Of a stretch of 64,000 nucleotides of DNA, positions 27,189 through 34,882 are shown piece by piece. This DNA comes from Lachancea mirantina (taxonomy: Eukaryota > Ascomycota > Saccharomycetes > Saccharomycetales > Saccharomycetaceae). Location of the stretch: positions 62,001 through 126,000 of the forward strand of contig LT598467.1 in the NCBI GenBank assembly GCA_900074745.1. The letters are read 5' to 3'. Under the pieces are notes generated by a model. It did no database searches and had not been told where the DNA came from. It was given only the letters and a program-made list of their open reading frames with translations. The first letter of the stretch is position 1; each line of letters starts with the position of its first letter. The position numbers were made by a program, and so were the translations under genes.

Positions 27189-29606
27189 TTACTGAAAAGA
27201 TTCGGGCAAAAGACCTAGTTTCTGCATTCTGATCTTAATAGCATTTCTGTGCCCATCGAGGCCTTCGACCTTGGCCACGCTCATAACAGCACGACCAATC
27301 TTGTCAAGGCCTTCGGGAGTGACATTCTGAGCAGTAATGAACTTCTGGAACGTAGAGGTGTTAACACCACTGTACTGTCTGGCATATCCATAGGTTGGTA
27401 GAGTGTGATTTGTTCCACTGGAGTAGTCACCGCAAGACTCGGGGGTGTATGCGCCGACAAAGACACTGCCAGCATTGAACACCTGAGGCAGATATTTGTT
27501 AGCATTTTGGATCTGCAGAATCAAGTGCTCCGGCGCATATTGGTTGGAGATATCGAACGCCTCATCATACGAGTTGCAGCGAACAACAGAGCTGTGATTG
27601 ATGCACTGGCGCACGATGTCCACACGAGGCAATTGTAGCGCCTGTGCATTGACAGCGTCCTGAATTTCCTGAATCTTCTTGTCGCTTAGACTGACACCAA
27701 CTAAAATCACTTGCGAGTCAACACCGTGTTCTGCTTGAGACAAAAGGTCTGACGCGACAAAGTCTGCATCAGCGTCTTCATCAGCAATGACCAAGACCTC
27801 ACTAGGTCCAGCAGGCATGTCAATCGAGCACAGCGCTTGCGTGTCATTTTGCACATACATTTTAGCCGCGGTGACAAACTGGTTACCGGGGCCAAGAATC
27901 TTATCGACCTTGGGTACCGATTCCGTACCATATGCCATCGCAGCAACCGCCTGCGCACCACCTGCCAATACAATCTTGGACGCGCCGACCTTCTCGGCGA
28001 CGTAAACGACCTCAGGTGAAACTTTCCCATCAGACTTACGCGGGGGTGATGCAAATATGATTTCTTTACACTGTGCGACTTTTGCTGGAACACCCAACAT
28101 CAAGGCAGTGCTTGGTAAAACGGCAGTACCACCTGGGATGTAGAGACCCACCTTTTCGATAGGACGGGGGAAACGGGAACAGACAACCCCTGGCTGGGTC
28201 TCAACTTTCAAAGTCTCTTTCTGCAATTGGGCTTCGTGAAATTTGCGCACGTTCTCCATTGACAGATCCAAAGCCTCTTTCATTTCGTCAGTCAGGCCTT
28301 CAAAGTACTCTTTTGGAAAAGGAGCTTTCAACACGGGACTCTCCAACTTGACTCCGTCAAATTTGTTAGTGAACTCGATTAGGGCTTTATCACCTTCTTT
28401 CTGAACTTTCTCGACGATAGGGTTGACGAGGTGCATAATCTCATTCGTTTTTTGAATTGGTCTGGAAAGACTACCTTCAACAGCCTTGGTATCAGTGGCA
28501 GAGACGACGTTGAGGTGAATTGGACCATTTTCAACAGTAGAACTTGGCTTGGGCTCGTCCTTCTTCTTCATGAACTTTTCCTTGGCGTCGCCCTTCCGTC
28601 TTGTTATTTTGAGGTGTTTCGTGTTTAGATTCCGTTCAACATCGGCCAGTGACACTCCACTGGCAACGAGCTTGACCATCGTAAAGTAGAAAAGGTCAGC
28701 AGCTTCCCAGGAAATTTCGCTCGTAGTTCTTGCTTCCGTTAGCTCTTCGGCCTCCTCTTTTATTTTCGCAGTGAGTAAATCGGCATCGTTGAATAGACGA
28801 CGAGTGTAAGACTTTTCAGGGGAATTCTTCAATCTGCTCTTCAAAAGGTCTTCCAACTCGATCAACCCATGGCCAAAAGGTCCGAAACAAGAAGTCGTGT
28901 CTAGGTGGCAGAAGTTCGACTCACCTCCTTCTTGAACAACAACAAATTTTAGAGCATCACCATCGCAGTCCAAATCAACGCTGACCAGCTTCTGTGTGTT
29001 TCCAGAAGTGGCGCCCTTGACCCAAATCTCGTTTCTGGAGCGCGAATAGTAAACGCCTGCACGTTTATCAAGTGCGAGCTTGATAGATTCCAAAGACGAG
29101 TAAACAAGCCCCAGACAACGATCGTGCTCGTCAACAACTAACGTTGTGTACAACTTGTCCTGGCGATCCGTCTTGATGGCGCTTTCGAGGCTCTTGATAA
29201 CGAAATCTATCGTCAGAAACTCTACCTGCACTATTTGAGATTTTGAGAACGACACTTTGGTACCAAATTCCGACGTGAACCCACCATCCTTAAAGAGAGA
29301 TAGTCTTTCTTTTGGAACGCCAATTTCACTTAAATGATCAAAGTAGTTTTGTTCTTTAACAACGACCGCTGCCACACCATTGTTTAGCAGGCACACAACG
29401 TCTTCATCGCTTATTTTCTCAGTCAATGAGACAAACAGAGTCCCTGGAGTCACATCTGCATCGCTCAAAAGATCAAGGATCTGTTGAATTTGAAAATTTG
29501 TTCCATCGACTAAAGTTTGGCCAATGACAGAAACGAACTGCTTAGACTGTCTCACCAATTCGACATCTGCAGCGGACGCAAGGAATGGTAACACCGGAAA
29601 TACCAT
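27189..29606 (-). CDS. HIS4: Trifunctional histidine biosynthesis enzyme
   Basis: One chain catalyses steps 2, 3 and 10 of histidine synthesis: phosphoribosyl-ATP pyrophosphohydrolase, phosphoribosyl-AMP cyclohydrolase and histidinol dehydrogenase. I start it at the first ATG (29604-29606), giving 805 residues (yeast 799), because the longer frame opens with TTG. The N-terminal third holds the cyclohydrolase part, and the HisE-like helix segment RRLFNDADLLTAKIKEEAEEL lies near residue 270. The C-terminal half is histidinol dehydrogenase with the signature IDMPAGPSEVLVIADEDAD and HTLPTYGYARQYSG. A Gcn4 site lies 115 bases upstream. Confidence 0.98.
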   Translation of the reverse strand: MVFPVLPFLASAADVELVRQSKQFVSVIGQTLVDGTNFQIQQILDLLSDADVTPGTLFVSLTEKISDEDVVCLLNNGVAAVVVKEQNYFDHLSEIGVPKERLSLFKDGGFTSEFGTKVSFSKSQIVQVEFLTIDFVIKSLESAIKTDRQDKLYTTLVVDEHDRCLGLVYSSLESIKLALDKRAGVYYSRSRNEIWVKGATSGNTQKLVSVDLDCDGDALKFVVVQEGGESNFCHLDTTSCFGPFGHGLIELEDLLKSRLKNSPEKSYTRRLFNDADLLTAKIKEEAEELTEARTTSEISWEAADLFYFTMVKLVASGVSLADVERNLNTKHLKITRRKGDAKEKFMKKKDEPKPSSTVENGPIHLNVVSATDTKAVEGSLSRPIQKTNEIMHLVNPIVEKVQKEGDKALIEFTNKFDGVKLESPVLKAPFPKEYFEGLTDEMKEALDLSMENVRKFHEAQLQKETLKVETQPGVVCSRFPRPIEKVGLYIPGGTAVLPSTALMLGVPAKVAQCKEIIFASPPRKSDGKVSPEVVYVAEKVGASKIVLAGGAQAVAAMAYGTESVPKVDKILGPGNQFVTAAKMYVQNDTQALCSIDMPAGPSEVLVIADEDADADFVASDLLSQAEHGVDSQVILVGVSLSDKKIQEIQDAVNAQALQLPRVDIVRQCINHSSVVRCNSYDEAFDISNQYAPEHLILQIQNANKYLPQVFNAGSVFVGAYTPESCGDYSSGTNHTLPTYGYARQYSGVNTSTFQKFITAQNVTPEGLDKIGRAVMSVAKVEGLDGHRNAIKIRMQKLGLLPESFQ

Positions 29607-30038
29607 AATTGTCAATCGCTGAAGGGCTTTATATGATTACAACGGTATCTTGAAAGCTTACCTCGACCAGAAAGTGTGTTGAAACCGTTCCTGTTTTATT
29701 TACTTAAGGCTGTAGTCAACTGAGTCATACTCATCCTATGGTGGTAAAAAAATTTCAGTCATTATAGCGTAAAGTGTCGATGATAAGACATGCGTAAACT
29801 GTTGATACACTAATAGGCGTCAAAAAGGCCAGGTGACTAAGGTTAGAATTCGGCAGGACGAGTGGAATTTTCTAAATTTCGACGAATTTTTCGCACATTT
29901 TTTCATGCGAAGCTCCTCGATAAATGGCGAATCGTATTGATGTTTTGTATAGTCAGCTCTCACTAGAGCCTTAGACCTGTAAAGTAGAAAGACCTTAGTA
30001 TCACATGCTGTCCAGACTACCTCTTTCGAATTCAAGCT
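29607..30038. promoter_or_regulatory. HIS4 promoter with a Gcn4 site
   Basis: This 432-base gap between HIS4 and BIK1 (both minus strand) contains TGAGTCA at 29721-29727, the consensus Gcn4 element, 115 bases from the HIS4 ATG. TATA-like TTATATG lies at 29629-29635. The left-over open frame nearer BIK1 begins with TTG and shows no family resemblance. Confidence 0.7.
29721..29727. promoter_or_regulatory. Gcn4 binding site
   Basis: TGAGTCA, flanked as CTGAGTCAT, is the core palindromic Gcn4/AP-1 site used for general amino-acid control of HIS4 in S. cerevisiae. Confidence 0.75.
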
Positions 30039-30824
30039 TCATTGTTTAGGCAATTCAGCGTTTGACACCAGATCCTGGGAAAATGATTCATTATCTCGGA
30101 ATTGGACGCCCTCTCTCAGCGGGTCGTTTTCAAGCGTTAACGTTGAAGTAAAATCTCCAGCTGCCTGCTCTCGCGCCCGGATCATTCTTCTCTCGTTTTC
30201 TCGGATTTCTCGATGCAATTCTTCTACAACGGATAAAAGTTGCTCGTGTTCCGTCTCGAAATACAGCTTCTGGTTTCGCCATTGCTCTCTTTCATTGCTG
30301 AGCTGGTTACGTACCTTATCAAGCTCTGTTTCTAAACTGCGTATTCTCGTTTCGTAGTCCTCGATGGCAGGCTGTATATCTTCCAGAACGCCCCGCTGCT
30401 CCTCTATAAGTGACTTATACTGCTGCAGTTCCTGTCGTTGCTGTAGAACCATTGGTTCTAATCCTAGTTCCTCGTCTCTCTTATATCGTACGGGTGTTGG
30501 TGATCTGGGATCAACGACGTATTCCTGACGTCGCAACTGCGCAAGGGTATCAAATGGAGCACAATTGTTGTCTGCTCCATTGGCGGCTTCATCTATGAGA
30601 GCCGCAACTTTTTGTAATTGGATAAACAGCCCACTTTGTACATATTCGGTTTGGAAATATCGTTTGCCGTCAAAGGATCCATCGTTCTTTCCTATGTTCG
30701 CCAACAGATCTACACCGACATAGACCCCAGTTTTGCCCTCAACAGGACCCACATACTTTAATTGGCCGCGTCCAACGTTTGGGATCTGGATAAAGGCTCC
30801 TATTTTGCCTTGATATTGGTCCAT
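30039..30824 (-). CDS. BIK1: CAP-Gly microtubule plus-end tracking protein (short form)
   Basis: Bik1 is the yeast CLIP-170, a microtubule plus-end protein that works with Kar9, dynein and Bim1. The 261-residue product has an N-terminal CAP-Gly domain (about 6-75: GRGQLKYVGPVEGKTGVYVGVDLL and NDGSFDGKRYF). A coiled coil follows (about 125-215, with LESELDKVRNQLSNEREQW-like heptads) and a short tail. The S. cerevisiae protein is about 440 residues and ends in a zinc knuckle and ETF motif, neither of which is present here. I found no continuation in other frames before HIS4. The gene order HIS4-BIK1-RNQ1 is conserved. Confidence 0.9.
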   Translation of the reverse strand: MDQYQGKIGAFIQIPNVGRGQLKYVGPVEGKTGVYVGVDLLANIGKNDGSFDGKRYFQTEYVQSGLFIQLQKVAALIDEAANGADNNCAPFDTLAQLRRQEYVVDPRSPTPVRYKRDEELGLEPMVLQQRQELQQYKSLIEEQRGVLEDIQPAIEDYETRIRSLETELDKVRNQLSNEREQWRNQKLYFETEHEQLLSVVEELHREIRENERRMIRAREQAAGDFTSTLTLENDPLREGVQFRDNESFSQDLVSNAELPKQ

Positions 30825-30987
30825 CGGTTTTGGGCTCTTATACGGGTTTTCGACAATCTCGATACCTAACTGAAATACTTAATAAAGGTTGGCACCCTTT
30901 AGTGTAAAAGAGGTTGAAGGGCCACAGAAAATCGTAAGAGAGCGTTTGAAAAGCACTTCTATCGAGCTAAACAATCATCAGGTAAGA

Positions 30988-32139
30988 ATGAGCGTGGATG
31001 AATTGATAAGAGAAGCTGAACAACTGTTTAGTCAAAATCGACATGAAGAGGCTGTGACGACGCTCACTAGAGCGTCGCAACAAAATCCATCTGAAGAAGA
31101 GAAAAATGCCATCGAGAACCTTATTCAAAGAATTTCTCAATATGTAGTGGACAACGGTCATGAGGGTTCTGAAAGGGGCATTGGTGATTCGCTTTTGGGT
31201 ACTCTTATGAATAACGGTAGCTCAGGCAACTCGGGCATGCAAATGGGGAAATTGGCCCTCTTAACGACAATCTTGGTTTCTTCCAAGAATTCAGGGTCAG
31301 GATTTAATTTGGGGTCTGTTGCATCACTGCTGAGTGGTTCGGGGTCGCACAACAATAATTACAATGGTAATAACTCAATGGCAGGGAACTTTGCTCAGAA
31401 TAATAATCAGGGGTATGACAGCCAGGGTTATAACAATCAGGGCCACAGCAATCAGGGCTACAGCAATAACTACAATGGTAACAGTTCAATGGGAGGTTCC
31501 AATGGTTCCACTGGCTCTACATTGGCGTCTTTAGCGTCTCAGATGCTAGGTGGCTCCAAACCGCCCAATAATAACAGTGGGAGCATGACCGGAAACAATC
31601 AAGGTAGTTCTTTGAGTGGATTGACTTCTTTGGCTTCTTCTTTCTTCGGGAAAAACAACTCTGGCAACAATGGCGGCTACGACGCTAATCAAAATCAATA
31701 CGGCGACAATCAGTACGGTAACATTCATTACGGTGGTAACAACCAATCCGGGGGATCCACTCAGAACGGTGGTAACAACCAATACGTTAACAACCTTCAC
31801 GGTAACAACCAATATGGTGGAAACAGCCAATACGGCGGGAACAACAATTATTTCCATGGTAATAACCCAAACCCCGGTAGCAGCAACTACAATAATAACT
31901 TTAATCAAAATCAGTCTGCCTATTCAGGTCATGGGAATGTCTCCAATCCCGATTTTGGACCTGATAATGGATACCAGAATAGTAATAATAACCAAATGAA
32001 TTACAATTCAAATTCGCAACAGCAAAACCAGGGCAATGGGTTCAATTTTTCGGGCAATTTCGTTCCTTCTTCAAATCAACAGAAGCCGGGCTCTAACTAC
32101 GACAATTACGATCAGCAAAACAATGGCAGACGCTATTAA
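30988..32139 (+). CDS. RNQ1: Prion-like Q/N-rich protein
   Basis: Rnq1 forms the [PIN+] prion in S. cerevisiae, and its normal role is unknown. The first ATG is at 30988 (383 residues; yeast 405), since the longer frame starts at TTG. The N-terminal region (1-110) is a soluble helical part with a short hydrophobic stretch (MGKLALLTTILVSS). The remainder is rich in Asn, Gly, Gln, Ser and Tyr with imperfect repeats such as NNQGYNNQGHSNQGYS, NNQYGGNSQYGGNN and GSSLSGLTSLASSFFG blocks. Asn exceeds Gln, unlike many S. cerevisiae strains. It is divergent from BIK1 with 163 bases between starts. Confidence 0.9.
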   Translation: MSVDELIREAEQLFSQNRHEEAVTTLTRASQQNPSEEEKNAIENLIQRISQYVVDNGHEGSERGIGDSLLGTLMNNGSSGNSGMQMGKLALLTTILVSSKNSGSGFNLGSVASLLSGSGSHNNNYNGNNSMAGNFAQNNNQGYDSQGYNNQGHSNQGYSNNYNGNSSMGGSNGSTGSTLASLASQMLGGSKPPNNNSGSMTGNNQGSSLSGLTSLASSFFGKNNSGNNGGYDANQNQYGDNQYGNIHYGGNNQSGGSTQNGGNNQYVNNLHGNNQYGGNSQYGGNNNYFHGNNPNPGSSNYNNNFNQNQSAYSGHGNVSNPDFGPDNGYQNSNNNQMNYNSNSQQQNQGNGFNFSGNFVPSSNQQKPGSNYDNYDQQNNGRRY

Positions 32140-32214
32140 AATGAACTTAGTGTGTTAGCCTATTTCTATATTTTTACAACTCTATTATAAGATATTCCCG
32201 TATACTTAGCTCGT

Positions 32215-33753
32215 CTAAAAGCTTGTTGACTTCAAAGGCAATACGTTTTCCTTGAAGAACTCCATTTCATCTTCACCTGGGGTTCCGTTGTAAACATTTC
32301 CGGCTGGAGCATACTCACAGATTAGATATGTCGAGTCCTGGCCATATTTGGCCATGGTGTCACATTGTATCACTGCGCATCCCACTTTAGTAGATGAAGC
32401 CCATACTAATTGAGTAAAGTGGCCGACATCTTGCCGGTCGTGTTCAACACCAGTTACATCGTTGTAGTCGTAATATCTGATTTCATCATACCAGTAGTCG
32501 ACAAGAACATTTGGATTCAAAGTAGTACCAAAGGCCAGATTTTCACCTTGGTTACCTCTGTCGGATGAATGCAAGAGCTGACCAGAACATGGATCGTATT
32601 CGGTACCTTCCAAAGAATAGGCATAGTTGTATGCGAAAGTGGAAAGCGAGTCGTCCCAAGTCAAGTCAGGAGTGTTTTCATGAAGCGATCGTTTCGCATT
32701 GTGTTCAGCCAATAACGAAGAAGCCGTGCCAGCGTCAAGAACTGTAGGTCTGGAACTGACTGAAGAGGAAACTTGTGTTGGGGAAGTAGCCAAAGAGCTG
32801 GATGCTACCAAGGATGTTGTTGTAGGAGGAGTTAATGTTGATCTTGAAGTTGAGGTCTGGCTCGTCTCATCAGATTTACTCGTCGCTACTGCAGCAAAAC
32901 TGGCAGAGGAGGATATAATGCTGGAGGATGGCTTACTGGAGGATTCACTGCTGGAGGACTCACTGCTGGAGGGCGTACTGCTGGAAGATGCAATGTTAGA
33001 AGTATAGAAGCTCGAGGCCGAAGAGCTGGCGGGTTGTGCTAAGCTTGAATCCGTTCCAGTTATACCTTGAGTCGCGCTTGAGGGAAGACTCACGGGTTGC
33101 GGTGACGAAGATGCTACTTCGATTGTACTAGATCCCACAAATCCGGGAAGGCTTGAGCCGCTCGATACTGTGCTGTTGGAATATATTAGTGACTGAGAAG
33201 ATTGAGGCACACTTGACGAAGCTGGGCTTGATACGATTCCAGTTGTGGACTCAGCGTAGCTAGTAAAAGGGCTGCTCTGACTGCTGACGGAACTTACAGC
33301 GCTGGCTGAGCCGACAGGACTTAATGGGCTACTGGAAGCGCTGTGTTGAGGGGTGGTAGAGCTTGCAGAGCTGTAGGAAGAGACTGCAGAGCCAGCTGCA
33401 GAGCTAGGTTGACCGCTGGTTAAGCTGGAGGGAGAGATAACGGAGTAGACAGAACTCGAAGGAGTGCCCGCTGGATTAGGACTGGTCGGCGAGTTCACCT
33501 GTCCAGCAGAGCTTGAACCCGTGGCAACAGTCGAACCAACGACAGAACTAAAGGCGGCTGAATCTGTGCTCAAACCGCTACTCGAAGGAGCGTTGCTAAA
33601 AGTGTTGGCGATGAGGCTCGCTGTCGCGCTGCTCGAAGCGGTCTTAGTAAACCTCAGCTCCACTGCCGTAGCAGAAAAAGATTCGGTGACTGTGGTCTGG
33701 GCGGAAGTGACGGCGGCTGTGGCATAAAGGCTCACCAAACTCGTGAATTTCAT
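32215..33753 (-). CDS. PRY2: Secreted CAP-superfamily (PRY) sterol-binding protein
   Basis: PRY proteins are secreted and bind sterols and fatty acids. The first ATG is at 33751-33753 (512 residues). A signal peptide (about 1-18, MKFTSLVSLYATAAVTSA) precedes a 330-residue Ser-rich mucin-like region. The C-terminal CAP/SCP domain (about 345-500) has LAEHNAKRSLH, GENLAFG, VGHFTQLVWASSTKVGCAV and YLICEYAPAGN. The catalytic-like histidine and glutamate positions are kept. The layout (Ser-rich first, then CAP) fits Pry1/Pry2 rather than Pry3, and there is no GPI tail. PRY genes are not at this locus in S. cerevisiae, so the symbol is tentative. Confidence 0.85.
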   Translation of the reverse strand: MKFTSLVSLYATAAVTSAQTTVTESFSATAVELRFTKTASSSATASLIANTFSNAPSSSGLSTDSAAFSSVVGSTVATGSSSAGQVNSPTSPNPAGTPSSSVYSVISPSSLTSGQPSSAAGSAVSSYSSASSTTPQHSASSSPLSPVGSASAVSSVSSQSSPFTSYAESTTGIVSSPASSSVPQSSQSLIYSNSTVSSGSSLPGFVGSSTIEVASSSPQPVSLPSSATQGITGTDSSLAQPASSSASSFYTSNIASSSSTPSSSESSSSESSSKPSSSIISSSASFAAVATSKSDETSQTSTSRSTLTPPTTTSLVASSSLATSPTQVSSSVSSRPTVLDAGTASSLLAEHNAKRSLHENTPDLTWDDSLSTFAYNYAYSLEGTEYDPCSGQLLHSSDRGNQGENLAFGTTLNPNVLVDYWYDEIRYYDYNDVTGVEHDRQDVGHFTQLVWASSTKVGCAVIQCDTMAKYGQDSTYLICEYAPAGNVYNGTPGEDEMEFFKENVLPLKSTSF

Positions 33754-34434
33754 TATACGGTTGCGAGAAAGAATCAAAGGAATGTGGTCGATACTTTGGA
33801 ACTGGTGCCGTGCATTGACCTTCTCAACGCGACTAGGCTTTGGTGGTTATATAGATGCCAAGCGATTTCCTAAGAGTAGCCAGCTGAACCAGCTGAACCA
33901 GCTCGCTGCCGCGCGAATCTTACTGCAATCGCGTATTCCTAGTCCACGAAAAAACACCAGCAGCCTAATGCATTGTGCGAGTAAAATCGGCTTGAATTTT
34001 GCTGTCAACGTCCTGTTGGGCAACAAACACGCCCAGCGTCTATTTGCTTCCCGGAAAGACCAGTTCAGATCTGCCGCAAGAGATCCCGAGGCTCCACCAA
34101 TTTTACCAGCATAAAGTGGTAATTTGGTTTCCCTTTACGGTCAGCAATAACTGTTAAAGGATCTCGAGATCTGAAACTTCTGGTGTCTCCAGGCAAATCA
34201 CAATGCCACGCTTGACCACGCGCAGCTTGGGATCGTCACAATTGTCGCTGTTGGCGACCAAGCGCCGAGGACCACCTCGGATAATGATTTGCAAGGGCGC
34301 TGGGTCACTTGTCAATTTTTCGTGTTTTCTTTTACGACACGAAAAAAAAATAGCCCAGCAGAAACTGGGTAAATCGTCGCAAATCACTTATGTCACTGAA
34401 TACGTGAAAACTAGATATCTTTTCGAAGATTGAA

Positions 34435-34483
34435 GCGTACATAGCGATATCAGGTAAGCAACATTCATGATCACTATGTACGC
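34435..34483. repeat. Inverted repeat containing the STE50-shared motif
   Basis: Perfect 10-base arms GCGTACATAG (34435-34444) and CTATGTACGC (34474-34483) flank 29 bases. Three further bases pair after one mismatch. The left arm continues as the 17-base motif also found upstream of STE50. It lies about 400 bases upstream of FUS1. Confidence 0.7.
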
Positions 34484-34807
34484 AATATTCATTTACATAT
34501 TTTGTACGAGTTCAAGTATTTTTCGAGTTTTGCGTAAAGGATGATATGACCGTTAAATGTGATTTATGATTTCTAGCATCACGGAATTAGGAAATGAACT
34601 GTTAGGATTTAAAACATGAGAAGGCCAGTTACAAGAGGGCGGATTATGACAAGTCTAGGTCGTTGAAAACTAATTTAAATATTTAATGGCTAGATGCTGT
34701 ATCTGTTGGGATAAGACGGTGGAAAACCATGTGAAAAACTGTCAAGAATAGTACGAAAAACGCCATTATGACCCTACACGCTCGTCGTATCAGGACTTGT
34801 CACAACT

Positions 34808-34855
34808 TGAAACGCGATGAACAGCTCCCTGAAAAAAAGACGTTTCAGGGAGCTG
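34808..34855. promoter_or_regulatory. FUS1 pheromone-response elements and 13-bp hairpin
   Basis: TGAAACG (34808-34814, forward) and CGTTTCA (34841-34847, reverse) are Ste12-type cores 36-75 bases upstream of the ATG. Arms CAGCTCCCTGAAA (34822-34834) and TTTCAGGGAGCTG (34843-34855) form a perfect 13-bp stem with an 8-base loop, ending 27 bases before the FUS1 start codon. Confidence 0.65.
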
Positions 34856-34882
34856 AAGGTAGTACTTAAAGTATTTTGAAGA

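Larger units (their letters stand above)
33754..34882. promoter_or_regulatory. PRY/FUS1 divergent region with palindromes and pheromone elements
   Basis: This 1.1 kb region between divergent genes holds a short tandem AGCTGAACC repeat (33880-33900) and overlapping 76-77-codon frames on both strands (34154-34433). It also holds an inverted repeat around the STE50-shared motif (34435-34483), two opposed TGAAACG cores (34808-34814 and 34841-34847) and a perfect hairpin (34822-34855) next to FUS1. The remainder, 34490-34800, is AT-rich promoter sequence. Confidence 0.55.

Noticed and set aside
29820-30035. Possible C-terminal continuation of BIK1 after a frameshift
   Set aside because: The frame starts with TTG and lacks the zinc-knuckle cysteine pattern or any coiled coil, so it does not rescue the BIK1 tail.
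33743-34114. 123-codon plus-strand frame divergent from PRY
   Set aside because: It begins with GTG inside the PRY signal-peptide region and has no recognisable domain.
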